DNA from: Tabrizicola sp.
GTDB taxonomy: Bacteria > Pseudomonadota > Alphaproteobacteria > Rhodobacterales > Rhodobacteraceae
Reading direction: 5' to 3'
Length of the DNA: 64,000 nt
Assembly: GCA_016792685.1 (NCBI GenBank)
Contig: JAEULQ010000066.1
Location: 1-64,000, forward strand
The notes below the pieces were generated by a model. That model worked only from the letters and a program-made list of their open reading frames with translations. It searched no databases and was not told the DNA's origin. Below, in pieces: positions 43,309 through 52,516 of this stretch; the stretch's first letter is position 1, and every line of letters begins with the position of its first letter. The position numbers were made by a program, and so were the translations under genes.

Positions 43309-44064
43309 TCAGGCAATGGGTTGCAGGTGACGCATGGTGATGCGTTCCACCCGGGCCAGGATACGGGTAATGACCCAGACAAGCAGCATGTAGATCACCG
43401 TCGCCGCCAGGAAGCCTTCGTAGGCCAGGTAGTACTGAGCGTTCAGCTTTCGGCCCGCACCCAGCACGTCGATCACCGTCAGCATCGAGGCGATGGCAGA
43501 GCCGTGCAGAAGGAACAGGGACTCATTCCCGATCATCGGCAGGCAGCGGCGCAGGGCCGACGGCAGGATGATCCGCCGCAGCGCCAGGGTCCGGGTCATG
43601 CCCATGGCGATGGTCGCCTCGATCTCGCCGCGCGGTACGGCATCAAGACCGCCGCGGTAGATTTCCACCTGATAGGCGGCCGAGTTGATGGCAAAGGCGA
43701 TGGCGCAGCACCACCAGGGTTCTTTCAGCACCACCCAAAGCACGCTGTCGCGCACCCAGTCGAACTGGGCGAGGCCGTAGTAGATGACATAAGCCTGCAC
43801 CAGCATCGGCGTGCCGCGGAAGACATAGACGAAGGCCCCGACCAGCGGCGCGGCGACGGGCGTGCGCTGCCAGCGGGCAATGGCCATGGGCAGGGCGATC
43901 AGCGCGCCGAAGCTGAGGCCGATCAGCACCAGCGCGACCGTGTTCAGCATGCCCCGGAGAAAGATGTCCCAATGCGACAGGATCAGCACAAAGTCGATGG
44001 GGGCCGAGGTTTCGGAAAAGACCGTGATGGCGGCCAGCAGGTCGGCAATCGGGTCGGGGCTCAT
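43309..44064 (-). CDS. Polar amino acid-type ABC permease (HisM-like)
   Basis: 251 residues, five membrane segments, with the family stretch FVYVFRGTPMLVQAYVIYYGLAQF and the EAA loop AMGMTRTLALRRIILPSALRRCLPMIGNE. It is the second permease of a binding-protein/permease/permease set whose ATPase is not adjacent. Overlaps the next permease by four bases. Confidence 0.9.
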   Translation of the reverse strand: MSPDPIADLLAAITVFSETSAPIDFVLILSHWDIFLRGMLNTVALVLIGLSFGALIALPMAIARWQRTPVAAPLVGAFVYVFRGTPMLVQAYVIYYGLAQFDWVRDSVLWVVLKEPWWCCAIAFAINSAAYQVEIYRGGLDAVPRGEIEATIAMGMTRTLALRRIILPSALRRCLPMIGNESLFLLHGSAIASMLTVIDVLGAGRKLNAQYYLAYEGFLAATVIYMLLVWVITRILARVERITMRHLQPIA

Positions 44065-44753
44065 GTCCGCAGCATCCTTCCCTTGGTATAGCGTCGCTCC
44101 AGCGCCCGCAGGACAAGGTCGGAAAGCGCGGTCAGGATCAGGTAGATCACCATGATCGCGATCAGGAAGGCGAAGGGGTTGCGCGTCGACCGCCCGGCCG
44201 ACACACCGAAGAACACAAGGTCATGCAGACCAAGGACCGAGACCAGCGCCGTGGTCTTCAAAAGCACCATCCAGTTCACCCCGATCGAGGGCAGGGCATA
44301 GCCCATGAGCTGGGGGAAGGTGACATGGCGGAACATCTGGCTCCGGGTCAGGCCAAGGGACTGTGCGGCCTCGAACTGGCCCTTCGGAATCGAGGTATAG
44401 GCGCCGCGGAAGCTTTCAGTCATGTAGGCGCCAAAGATGAAGGCGATGGTGATGACGCCTGCAGCGAAGGCATTCACCTCGACATACTCCCACCAGCCGG
44501 TCCAGGCGCCGAGCTTGTTCATCAGCGTCTGGCCGCCGAAGAACAACAGAAGCATCATGCACAGGTCGGGAACCGAACGGACAAAGGTGGTGTAGCCGCC
44601 CGCAATGCGCCTTGCGATGGGTCCACCGCCGATCCTTGCGGCCGAACCTGCAAGCCCGATCAGCAGCGACAGGACAAGACCAGTGATCCCCAAAAGCAGG
44701 GTCATCCCCGTGCCTTGCAGAAGCAGCCAGCGGTATTCCCAAAGGTCAGCCAT
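44061..44753 (-). CDS. Polar amino acid-type ABC permease (HisQ-like)
   Basis: 230 residues, five membrane segments. TFVRSVPDLCMMLLLFFGGQTLMNK and QSLGLTRSQMFRHVTFPQLMGYALPSIGVNW (the ATPase contact loop) are characteristic. It lies after the binding protein gene and a strong hairpin, and overlaps the HisM-like gene. Confidence 0.9.
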   Translation of the reverse strand: MADLWEYRWLLLQGTGMTLLLGITGLVLSLLIGLAGSAARIGGGPIARRIAGGYTTFVRSVPDLCMMLLLFFGGQTLMNKLGAWTGWWEYVEVNAFAAGVITIAFIFGAYMTESFRGAYTSIPKGQFEAAQSLGLTRSQMFRHVTFPQLMGYALPSIGVNWMVLLKTTALVSVLGLHDLVFFGVSAGRSTRNPFAFLIAIMVIYLILTALSDLVLRALERRYTKGRMLRT

Positions 44754-44770
44754 CCGCGCCCCCGTTGAAG

Positions 44771-44795
44771 GGGAGGGGCCGATGAGGCCCCTCCC
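44771..44795. repeat. Hairpin after the solute-binding protein gene
   Basis: GGGAGGGGCC-GATGA-GGCCCCTCCC is a perfect ten-base stem, immediately downstream of the binding-protein stop at 44805 and before the first permease. It likely protects the abundant binding-protein mRNA and lowers permease expression. Confidence 0.72.
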
Positions 44796-44804
44796 GCCCT
44801 TGGA

Positions 44805-45584
44805 TCAGAAGTCGTAGATGTCGCGTCCGAAATAGCGGTTGGACAGTTCCAGATAGGACCCGTCCTCGCGCGTCTTCAGGATCGCGGCGTTCAGTTCCGC
44901 CTTCAGCTCATCCTCACCTTTGCGCAGGGCAATGCCCTGACCGACGCCAAAGCATTCCATGTCGTATAGATCGGCCGAGATCGGGGCGAAGGCTTCGGCA
45001 TTGGCAGGGTCCGACTTCAGCCATTCCTCGCCGGGGATGGTATCGACCAGCACTGCGTCGATCCGGCCGGCCTGCAGGTCAAGATAGGCCTCTTCCGAGG
45101 TCGCATATTGGCGCATGTCAGCCTTGGCCATGTGCTTGCCGATATAGCATTCATGCGCTGTCGCCCGCTGCACGCCGATGGCCTTGCCCTCGGTGCCCGC
45201 CTCGTCGGCAGTGAAGCCCGCGTCCTTCTTGGCGATCAGCGCGGATGGCCCCTTGTAGTAGGGTTCCGAGAAATCGACCTGCTTCATCCGTTCTTCGTTG
45301 ATGCCCATCGAGGCGATAATGACGTCGTATTTGTTCGCCAAGAGGCCTGGGATGATCCCGTCCCATTCGATGTCGGTGAATTCGCAGGTCTTGTTCATCC
45401 GTTCGCAGATCAGGTTGGCGAATTCGACGTCGAAGCCGCCATAGGAGCCATCGGCGTTCAGGACGTCAAAGGGCGGATAGCCGGTGGAAATCGCCACGCG
45501 CAGGACGCCTTCGGCCTGGGCCTGGGCACCAAGGGCCACCATCAGGGCGGCGGCACTGGCGAAGAGGGAACGACGGTTCAGCAT
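44805..45584 (-). CDS. Polar amino acid-type solute-binding protein
   Basis: 259 residues. A signal peptide (LFASAAALMVALGAQAQA) leads into the family 3 fold: VLRVAISTGYPPFDVLNADGSYGGFDVEFANLICERMNK, IPGLLANKYDVIIASMGIN and AVLVDTIPGEEWL. ATG 45584 is chosen, as the frame further upstream is not family-like. First gene of the transporter set and downstream of the flavoprotein gene. Substrate unknown; an amino acid or N-methylated amine is suggested by neighbours. Confidence 0.9.
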   Translation of the reverse strand: MLNRRSLFASAAALMVALGAQAQAEGVLRVAISTGYPPFDVLNADGSYGGFDVEFANLICERMNKTCEFTDIEWDGIIPGLLANKYDVIIASMGINEERMKQVDFSEPYYKGPSALIAKKDAGFTADEAGTEGKAIGVQRATAHECYIGKHMAKADMRQYATSEEAYLDLQAGRIDAVLVDTIPGEEWLKSDPANAEAFAPISADLYDMECFGVGQGIALRKGEDELKAELNAAILKTREDGSYLELSNRYFGRDIYDF

Positions 45585-45646
45585 TTGTGTCTCCGTGTTG
45601 AGGGTTGAGGTGACGGTTGGCCCGGTCTTCTGTGGAATGGTGTCGG

Positions 45647-48070
45647 TCAGCCGCGCATGCGCTGGCCTTCGGGGTCGAATGCGGCCTTGGTGCGGACCGT
45701 TACCTCGCGGCGGTCGCCGAGGATGTCGATGTAAAGGCCGTCGGTGGTGTCGGAGTGTTCGCCCTTCATGTAGCCAAGGGCCACGCAATGCCCGACGCGG
45801 TGGCCATAGGCGGCCGAGGTGAGGTAACCCACCACGCGGCCCTCCCGCATCACCGGCTCGCCGCCCCAGGGTTCGGCGTCGGTGGTGGCAATGTCGAACT
45901 GGCGATAGGTCCAGCGCGGGGCTTCGTCGCGAGCCTTCAGGGCGGCCGCGCGACCGACGAAGTCGCCCTTGTCGAATTTCACTAGACGGCCCATGCCCGC
46001 TTCGAAGGGGGTATAGTCGGGGGCGTATTCCAGGCCCCAGGCGCCATAGCCCTTCTCGATGCGCAGGGAATTCAGGGCGCGGATGCCCGCCAGCTTTACG
46101 CCAAGGTTAGCACCGGCGCGAAGGAGCGCCTCCAGCAGCGGCAGGTGCGCGTTGTAGGGAACCAGCACCTCATAGCCCAACTCGCCGGTATAGGCGACGC
46201 GCGACAGGATGGCGTCTGCTGCTGGCCCCATCTGTACCCGACCGACACGGCCATATTTCCAGGCCTCGGTGGAAATGTCGGTATCGCAAAGCTTTTCCAA
46301 CAGCTTGCGCGCATTGGGGCCAGAGACGGAGAAGCCGCAGAGCTTGGTCGTCATGCTCTCGACGCTGACGCCCTCGGCGGGCAGATAGGCCTCCCAGTTC
46401 CGGTGGTGATAGCGGTCGGCGGTGCCGGAGCCGACCAGCAGGAATTCCTCCGGCGATAGCTGCGAGACGGAGAACTCCCCCACCAACCGCCCCTTGGGCG
46501 ACAGCATCGGTGTCAGCACCATCTGCCCGTCGCGGCTGGGCATCTTGTTGGCCATCACCCGTTCCAGCCAGGCATGGGCCTTCGGGCCCTTCACGATGTG
46601 CTTGCCGTAGGTCGAGATGTCGATGATGCCCACGCCTTCGCTCAGCGCCGTGCATTCCGCGCCGACATGGGGCCACCAGTTCGGGCGGCGGAAGGTCAGG
46701 CTGTCCTTGGCTTCCACCCCCTTCGGCGCAAACCACAGCGGGTATTCCACGCCGTCCGAGGCCCCGAACACCGCCCCCATCTCGCGATAGGTGGCATAGG
46801 CGGGGGTGGTGAGAACCGGGCGGCCCGCCGGGCGTTCCTCGTAGGGGTAAAGCGTCTTGAACCGGGTGGCATACATGTCGCCGGTGCGGGCCTTGGCATA
46901 GTCCTTGCCAGCCCAGCGCCCATAGCGCGCGACGTCCCACATGAAGACATCCATCGGCGGCTCGCCTTCGCTCATCCAGGCGGCGGTGATCATGCCGATG
47001 GCCGCGGACTGGCTGAAACCGGTCATCACGCCGCAGGCCGTCCAGTAATTCGCCTTGCCCGGATAGGGGCCGATCAGCGGCGCGAGGTCGGGCGAAAAGA
47101 TCATCGGCCCGTTGATGACGCGCTTCAGACCGGCGGTGCCAAGGCAGGGCACCGCCTCGCAGGCCTGCGCCAGGTTCCGCTCGATCCGCTCCAACGCATT
47201 CGGCAAGAGTTCGTGGCCGAAGTTCAGCGGCGTGCCCTTTTCCGCCCAATGGACGCAGTGGTCCTCATAAACGCCCAGCAGCAGGCCCTTGCCCTCCTGC
47301 CGCATGTAATATTCGGCGTCGGCGTCCCCGATCAGCGGCAGTTCGTGACCCATCGCCTCGATCTCGGGGATGGACTCAGTCACGAAGTAATGGTGCTCCA
47401 CCGGCATCAGCGGCAACCGGATCCCCGCCAGCGCCGCCACTTCCCGCGCCCAAAGGCCCGCCGCATTGACCACGCGCTGCGCATGGATGGTGCCCGAGGG
47501 CGTGACCACATCCCAGGTCAGATCCCGGCGCTGGTTGGTCTCCAGCACAGGGGTCTGGCGATAGATCACCGCCCCATTGTCCCGAGCGCCCTTGGCAAAG
47601 GCATGGGTCACGCCCGAGGGATCGACATGGCCGTAAGACGGTTCAAAGAGCGCCGCTTTGATGGTCGTGGGGTCCATCACCGGCGCCTTGGCCAGCAGCT
47701 CCTCGGTCGTCAGCCAATGCGTTTCCACCCCGTTCCGCTTGGCCAGCGTGTGGTGCAGCTTCATCTGCTCCACCCGCGCCTCGGTCCGGCCAAGGGTGAT
47801 CTCGCCCACATGGTGGAAGCCGCAGGACTGGCCGGTTTCCGCCTCCAGCTTCGGGTAGATTTCAAAGGAATACTTGTGCAGGAAAGTTGCGTTCGCGCTG
47901 CCGCCAAAGGCCCCGGTGCCGCCTGCGGCATGCCAGGTCGATCCCGCCGTCAACTCGGTCCGCTCCAAAAGGACCACATCCTTGAACCCGGCCTTGGCCA
48001 GGTGATAGGCGATCGAGCAGCCCGTCACGCCGCCGCCGATGATCACCACATCTGCCGTCGTCTGCATCAT
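45647..48070 (-). CDS. Dimethylglycine/sarcosine dehydrogenase-like flavoprotein (FAD + GcvT)
   Basis: 807 residues. N-terminal DAO-type FAD domain: VVIIGGGVTGCSIAYHLAKAGF and TAGSTWHAAGGTGAF, whose His matches the covalent-FAD site of DMGDH. A C-terminal GcvT-type folate domain starts near residue 430 (YREMGAVFGASDGVEYPLWF) and includes KIETGYGAWGLEY-type IEKGYGAWGLEYAPDYTPFEAG. Such enzymes demethylate N-methylglycines and pass the carbon to tetrahydrofolate. Length equals the family's. It overlaps the FAH-family gene. A second, partial enzyme of this type ends the window. Confidence 0.88.
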   Translation of the reverse strand: MMQTTADVVIIGGGVTGCSIAYHLAKAGFKDVVLLERTELTAGSTWHAAGGTGAFGGSANATFLHKYSFEIYPKLEAETGQSCGFHHVGEITLGRTEARVEQMKLHHTLAKRNGVETHWLTTEELLAKAPVMDPTTIKAALFEPSYGHVDPSGVTHAFAKGARDNGAVIYRQTPVLETNQRRDLTWDVVTPSGTIHAQRVVNAAGLWAREVAALAGIRLPLMPVEHHYFVTESIPEIEAMGHELPLIGDADAEYYMRQEGKGLLLGVYEDHCVHWAEKGTPLNFGHELLPNALERIERNLAQACEAVPCLGTAGLKRVINGPMIFSPDLAPLIGPYPGKANYWTACGVMTGFSQSAAIGMITAAWMSEGEPPMDVFMWDVARYGRWAGKDYAKARTGDMYATRFKTLYPYEERPAGRPVLTTPAYATYREMGAVFGASDGVEYPLWFAPKGVEAKDSLTFRRPNWWPHVGAECTALSEGVGIIDISTYGKHIVKGPKAHAWLERVMANKMPSRDGQMVLTPMLSPKGRLVGEFSVSQLSPEEFLLVGSGTADRYHHRNWEAYLPAEGVSVESMTTKLCGFSVSGPNARKLLEKLCDTDISTEAWKYGRVGRVQMGPAADAILSRVAYTGELGYEVLVPYNAHLPLLEALLRAGANLGVKLAGIRALNSLRIEKGYGAWGLEYAPDYTPFEAGMGRLVKFDKGDFVGRAAALKARDEAPRWTYRQFDIATTDAEPWGGEPVMREGRVVGYLTSAAYGHRVGHCVALGYMKGEHSDTTDGLYIDILGDRREVTVRTKAAFDPEGQRMRG

Positions 48071-48936
48071 TCCGCCTCCAGGACCGTGTTCCTCAGGGTG
48101 CCGATCCCCGGGATTTCCACCTCGACCACATCGCCCGCCTTCAGGAACCGCGGGGGGGTATGGGCGCGGGCAACGCCTGCGGGCGTGCCGGTGGCGATGA
48201 TGTCACCCGGTTCCAGCGTCATGACGCGGGTCAGGAATTCGATCAGCTCGGCAATGCCGAAGATCATCTGGGCGGTCGTGCCGTCCTGCACCGTGTCACC
48301 GTTGACGCGGGTCCTGACGGGCAGGTCCTGCAGATCGCCCAGATCATCGACCGTGACCAGCGCGGGGCCGCAGGGACCGAAGGTATCCACCGCCTTGCCG
48401 CTGGTCCAAAGCTGGTTCGCCAGCTGGAAATCCCGCGCCGAGACGTCGTTGAACGCCATCGCCCCGGCCACATGAGACAGGGCATCGGCGCCGGAGATGT
48501 AGCGGCCCGGCTTGCCGATCACGACGGCCAGCTCCGCCTCGTAGTCCACATGGTTTTCATCGCGCGGGGGGATCAGGTCGTCCTGCGGACCCACCAGCGA
48601 ATTGGCGAACTTGGCGAAGAAGATGGGGGAGGGCGGTGGAGTTGCGCCGACCTCCTTGGCGTGGTCGTGATAGTTCAAGCCAATGCAGATGATCTTCTGC
48701 GGGTCGGGGATCGGGGGCCCAAGGCGCAAATTGGCAACGGGTTCGCCCGGCAAAGTCGCCGCGGCTTTCGCCAGTTCGGCCATCTTCTCCGGCCCCAATG
48801 CCAGAAGGCGGCGGTTGGTAAGGCCAGTTTCGGGCCAGCCAGCGGCGCGGGCGGCGGCGTCCAAAGTCACGGCGCGGCCTTCGATGTCAAAGGCGGCGGT
48901 CCAGGTTCCGGGGGTGCCAAAGGTGATCAGGCGCAT
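48067..48936 (-). CDS. Fumarylacetoacetate hydrolase (FAH) family protein
   Basis: 289 residues: KIICIGLNYHDHAKEVG, PIFFAKFANSLVGPQDDLIPP, the metal/catalytic Glu cluster VDYEAELAVVIGK, MAFNDVSARDFQLANQLW and GDIIATGTPAGVA. FAH-family enzymes cleave or decarboxylate acyl-pyruvates. It overlaps the flavoprotein gene and lies next to a hydratase-like gene, so it may act in a keto-acid tail pathway. Confidence 0.88.
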   Translation of the reverse strand: MRLITFGTPGTWTAAFDIEGRAVTLDAAARAAGWPETGLTNRRLLALGPEKMAELAKAAATLPGEPVANLRLGPPIPDPQKIICIGLNYHDHAKEVGATPPPSPIFFAKFANSLVGPQDDLIPPRDENHVDYEAELAVVIGKPGRYISGADALSHVAGAMAFNDVSARDFQLANQLWTSGKAVDTFGPCGPALVTVDDLGDLQDLPVRTRVNGDTVQDGTTAQMIFGIAELIEFLTRVMTLEPGDIIATGTPAGVARAHTPPRFLKAGDVVEVEIPGIGTLRNTVLEAE

Positions 48937-48940
48937 GGGG

Positions 48941-49729
48941 TCACTCGAAAGTCAGGTCAATGGTGCCAAGGGGGCCGAAATCGGCATGCAGGCTTGATCC
49001 CGCCTTGACCTCGACCGACCGTACCGGCGCGCCGGTGATCACGATGTCGCCCGCCTTCAGATGCCCGCCAAGCCCCTGCAACTCCGCCAGTTTTCCGGCG
49101 AGGAAAGCCAGCGGTGCGGCGGGGTGGCCCATGACATCGGTTGCGGGGGCGGACTGCTTGAAGCCGTCCACCTCCATCGACAAGGTCAGCGTGGTCACGT
49201 CCAGTTCGGCTGGGGGCAAGGGTTTCGACCCCAGCACCACCCAGCCCGCCCCGGCGTTGTCGGCAAGCGAGTCTGTCGCCCCCGCCTTCATCGCGCCGAC
49301 GCGGCTGTCGATCACCTCTACCGCCGCCCAGATGCGGGCGGTGGCGGCCAGAACCTCGGCAATCGTCACCTTGCCTTCCAGCGGACGGGCCAGTTCGAAG
49401 GCCAGTTCCGGCTCGGCCCGCGTGTTCGACAGGTGGCTGACGCGGACGGGCTTGCCTTCGGGCGTGAACATGGTGTCCAGCAGGATGCCGAAGTCCGGCC
49501 CCGTCATGCCGTACATCTTCTGCATGGCTTCCGAGGTGAAGCCGATCTTGTGGCCCTTCGGCTTGCCCCCGGCGGCGATCAAATGATCGACGAGCTTTCT
49601 CCGCACCCGGTAGGCATCGTCGAAATCGTAGTCGAGTGCCTTCGACGGCGGGTCGATCCCTTGCCCCTCCCGCACCGCCTGGAACAGACGGTCGGCCAGG
49701 GCCTGCTGTTGGGCGTCGGTCAGTTTCAT
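48941..49729 (-). CDS. 2-keto-4-pentenoate hydratase-like (MhpD/HpaH) protein
   Basis: 262 residues. The family pattern includes DAYRVRRKLVDHLIAAGGKPKGHKIGFTSEAMQKMYG, SNTRAEPELAFELARPLEG and AAVEVIDSRVG, with NAGAGWVVLGSK and GDIVITGAP later. Members hydrate 2-hydroxypenta-2,4-dienoate or decarboxylate oxalocrotonate. Between the FAH-family and the aminotransferase genes, overlapping the latter by four bases. Confidence 0.88.
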   Translation of the reverse strand: MKLTDAQQQALADRLFQAVREGQGIDPPSKALDYDFDDAYRVRRKLVDHLIAAGGKPKGHKIGFTSEAMQKMYGMTGPDFGILLDTMFTPEGKPVRVSHLSNTRAEPELAFELARPLEGKVTIAEVLAATARIWAAVEVIDSRVGAMKAGATDSLADNAGAGWVVLGSKPLPPAELDVTTLTLSMEVDGFKQSAPATDVMGHPAAPLAFLAGKLAELQGLGGHLKAGDIVITGAPVRSVEVKAGSSLHADFGPLGTIDLTFE

Positions 49730-50643
49730 TGCGCCAACTCCACCCAGGCCGAATATTTCGGGTCCTGCCCGCGCGCGGCCTTCTGGAAGGCGGCCTTGAC
49801 GGCGGTGCCAATGGGGCCGGGATAGCCGACCGTCCGGTCATCGACCGAGGCGACCATGTTCACCTCGGACGCCGTGCCGCAGACAAAGATTTCATCGGCG
49901 ATGTAAAGGTCGGACCGGGACAATTCAGTCGCCCGGACTTCATAGCCCAGGTCGCGGGCGATGGTGCGCACCGTGTCATGGGTGATCCCCTCCAGCCCAC
50001 CCGCCGACAAGGGCGGCGTATGCACGACCCCGTTCCGCACGACAAAGATGTTCTCGGCGGTGCATTCCGCCACGAACCCCTGCGGGTTCAGCATGATGCA
50101 ATCGTCGTAGCCGGCCTTGCGCGCCTCTGCCTTGGCGAGCGAGGAGTTGACGTAGTTCCCCACCGTCTTCGCCTCGGGCGGCATGATGTTGTGGTCGTGC
50201 CGCCGCCAGCTGGACACCTTCAGCTTCAGGCCGCGCGCATCCGTCGCCGCCCCGCGCACCGAAGGCCAGCCCCAGGCCATGATGGCGATGTCGACCGTGC
50301 AGGGGCCGGTATCCAGACCCATCTCGCCATAGCCGTAATAGGCCAGGGGGCGGCCATAGCAGGCGGGCAGTCCCGTGGACCGCACCACCTCTTTTGTCGC
50401 CGCGACGATCTCGGGGACCGAATAAGGGACGGGCATCCCCAGGATATGGGCGGACCGGTAGAGCCGTTCGATATGCGGGGTCAGGCGGAATAGGCCGGGG
50501 CCCTTGGGCGTCTCATAGGCGCGGACGCCCTCAAAAATGCCGGTGCCGTAATGCAGCGTATGGGTGCCGATATGCACGGTCGCGCGGTCCCAATCCACCA
50601 TCTCTCCGTTCATCCAGATCTTCGGGGTGGGGACGATGGGCAT
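49726..50643 (-). CDS. Branched-chain amino acid aminotransferase-like protein
   Basis: 305 residues, PLP fold type IV: KIWMNGEMVDWDRATVHIGTHTLHYGTGIFEGVRAYET, the PLP lysine in PEAKTVGNYVNSSLAKAEA, and EEIFVCGTASEV-like IADEIFVCGTASEVNMV. ATG 50643 follows GAGGAA. Given neighbours, the substrate may not be a branched-chain amino acid. First gene of the leftward operon, divergent from GntR. Confidence 0.88.
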   Translation of the reverse strand: MPIVPTPKIWMNGEMVDWDRATVHIGTHTLHYGTGIFEGVRAYETPKGPGLFRLTPHIERLYRSAHILGMPVPYSVPEIVAATKEVVRSTGLPACYGRPLAYYGYGEMGLDTGPCTVDIAIMAWGWPSVRGAATDARGLKLKVSSWRRHDHNIMPPEAKTVGNYVNSSLAKAEARKAGYDDCIMLNPQGFVAECTAENIFVVRNGVVHTPPLSAGGLEGITHDTVRTIARDLGYEVRATELSRSDLYIADEIFVCGTASEVNMVASVDDRTVGYPGPIGTAVKAAFQKAARGQDPKYSAWVELAQ

Positions 50644-50705
50644 GGCGATTCCTCGGGCTTTGGTCTCCTTCAAGCATGGGCCATCGTTTCGGCTTGTCAA
50701 CGTAA

Positions 50706-50748
50706 TTTCGACATTGATGATATTTTCGACATTGTTGCTTTTGTCGAA
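50706..50748. promoter_or_regulatory. Operator candidate in the divergent GntR - aminotransferase promoter
   Basis: TTTCGACATTG appears at 50706-50716 and at 50724-50734, 18 bases apart, and TGTCGAA, the reverse complement of TTCGACA, at 50742-50748. The last two form an inverted repeat with ten-base spacer. The region is AT-rich and sits 63-117 bp from either start. It is the likely site for the GntR regulator. Confidence 0.55.
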
Positions 50749-50822
50749 CAAGGCTGCGAATATCGGTGACAAGCCAGGGAGTCGCGGGCTAACTGGCGGC
50801 GGTGAGCCATGGAGAATCTGAC

Positions 50823-51494
50823 GTGGAAGACAGCGGGACCCGGACAGAACAGGTATATCGCCGCCTGAAGGCAGATATCCTTGGTGGCAAGGTCGAGCCC
50901 GGCTCACCCCTGCCCTTCGCCCGGCTCAAGGACGACTATGGTGCTTCGATGGGCGTGCTGCGCGAAGCACTGATGCGGCTGTCTGCCGAGGGGCTGACGG
51001 TCAACCAGCCTCAGTTCGGCTTCAAGGTCATCTCGCTGTCGATCGAGGACCTGATCGACCTGACCGAAACGAGGTGTACCATCGAAAGCATGGTGCTGAA
51101 GGATGCCGTGACAAACGGCGACCTCGACTGGGAGACCCGTGTCCTGACCGCGCACCATCGGATGGAGCGTACGCCGAAGTTCGAGAACGGAGAGGATTCA
51201 GCCGTCACCGCCGCCTGGGCACAGGCGCATCAGGAATTCCATGAGGCGCTTTTGTCTGGCGCGCGCAGCCAGCGGATGCAGGGGATCGCCGCCAACCTGC
51301 GCGCGGCCGCCGAGGTCTATCGCCAGTGGTCGATCCCGTTCGAGGTCGTCAAGCGCGACGTCTCGGCCGAACACCGCGAGATCGTCGACCTCGCGCTGGC
51401 CCGCAAACCCGATGAGGCGGCGGCGGCACTGGTACGCCACCTGTCGGCCACGCGAGACCTGATCCTCAAGGGCACGCAGGCCCCGCAGCAATAG
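50823..51494 (+). CDS. GntR family (FCD) transcriptional regulator
   Basis: 223 residues. HTH: TEQVYRRLKADILGGKVEPGSPLPFARLKDDYGASMGVLREALMRLSAEGLTVNQPQFGFKV. The FCD domain follows, with CTIESMVLKDAVTNGD, HQEFHEALLSG and HREIVDLALARKPDEAAAALVRHL. GTG 50823 is preferred as GGAGAA lies eight bases upstream; GTG 50802 is an alternative. It heads the rightward operon and sits beside its likely operator, so autoregulation and control of both arms are plausible. Confidence 0.88.
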   Translation: MEDSGTRTEQVYRRLKADILGGKVEPGSPLPFARLKDDYGASMGVLREALMRLSAEGLTVNQPQFGFKVISLSIEDLIDLTETRCTIESMVLKDAVTNGDLDWETRVLTAHHRMERTPKFENGEDSAVTAAWAQAHQEFHEALLSGARSQRMQGIAANLRAAAEVYRQWSIPFEVVKRDVSAEHREIVDLALARKPDEAAAALVRHLSATRDLILKGTQAPQQ

Positions 51495-51502
51495 GTGACG
51501 CG

Positions 51503-52516
51503 ATGACCTTCCGGATGCCCGCCGAATGGGAAAGCCATGAACGCACTTTGATGTGTTGGCCCTGCCGGGAATATTCCTGGGGCCATACGCTGGAACAGGG
51601 CCGTCGCGAGTTCGCCGCCGTCGCCAATGCGATCGCGGCATTCGAGCCGGTGACCATGGTCGCCAAGAATGCCGAACAGGCCGCACAGGCGCGGACCTTG
51701 CTGGCTGGCAAGGTGGACGTGATCATTCGCCCCATCGATGGCTCATGGCTCCGCGACAACGGTCCCCTGTTCGTGACCGACGGCAATACTCGCCGCGCGC
51801 GCCACTTCCGCTTCAACGCCTGGGGCGAACGGCACGCGCAGCGCGACCGGGACGCGCGTCTGGGCCGGACCCTGGCCGAGGACTTGGGTGACGAGGTCGA
51901 TTTCGTCGACGTGGTGCTGGAAGGCGGTGCGGTCTCGATCGACGGCGCCGGCACGATGATCGCGCCCGAAGGCTGCGTCATGCACGAAAGCCGGAACTGG
52001 TATCTGACCCGCGATCAGGTCGAAGCGCAGATCAAGGCCGCGCTGGGCCTGAACCGCATCATCTGGCTTGGCCAGGGCCTGGCCGAGGATTCAGTCCGCG
52101 ACCCTTCGCGGATGTACTACGGCACCGACGGCCATGCCGACCTGTTCCTGGCCTTCATTGGTCCGAACCGCGCGCTCATGCTGAAATCGCCCGAGGATGA
52201 CCCGAACGCACCCCATCTTGCCAAATCCCGCGCTACGCTGGTGGCGGCCGGCATCGAGATTGTCGATTTCCCCTACATGTCCGGCTTCATGGACGAGGGG
52301 AACTGGATCATCGCGCCCTACATGAACTTCTATTTCTGCAACGGTGGGGTGATCGTCCCCGTCGCAGGCGAAGAACCCGACAAGGATCAGGAAGCGCTGG
52401 CCTTTCTGGCGCAACTCTTCCCAGACCGGCAGGTTGTCGGCGTCAACCTCCGCGCCGGTCCGCGCCAGGGCGGGGCAATCCACTGCATGACCATGCAAGT
52501 TCCGCTGCGCCCCTGA
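51503..52516 (+). CDS. Agmatine deiminase / peptidyl-arginine deiminase-like protein
   Basis: 337 residues with the PAD_porph guanidino-group fold: MPAEWESHERTLMCWP, PIDGSWLRDNGPLFV, VLEGGAVSIDGAG, YYGTDGHADLFLAFIGP and the nucleophilic Cys in GGAIHCMTMQVP. It should hydrolyse a guanidino compound to a carbamoyl compound and ammonia. No carbamoylputrescine hydrolase (aguB) is adjacent, so agmatine may not be the substrate. Second gene of the GntR operon. Confidence 0.88.
   Translation: MTFRMPAEWESHERTLMCWPCREYSWGHTLEQGRREFAAVANAIAAFEPVTMVAKNAEQAAQARTLLAGKVDVIIRPIDGSWLRDNGPLFVTDGNTRRARHFRFNAWGERHAQRDRDARLGRTLAEDLGDEVDFVDVVLEGGAVSIDGAGTMIAPEGCVMHESRNWYLTRDQVEAQIKAALGLNRIIWLGQGLAEDSVRDPSRMYYGTDGHADLFLAFIGPNRALMLKSPEDDPNAPHLAKSRATLVAAGIEIVDFPYMSGFMDEGNWIIAPYMNFYFCNGGVIVPVAGEEPDKDQEALAFLAQLFPDRQVVGVNLRAGPRQGGAIHCMTMQVPLRP

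Noticed and set aside
46574-48475. Long plus-strand open frame opposite the DMGDH-like gene
   Set aside because: Antisense frame to a well-supported flavoprotein; low-complexity Arg/His/Gly translation and no start signals.
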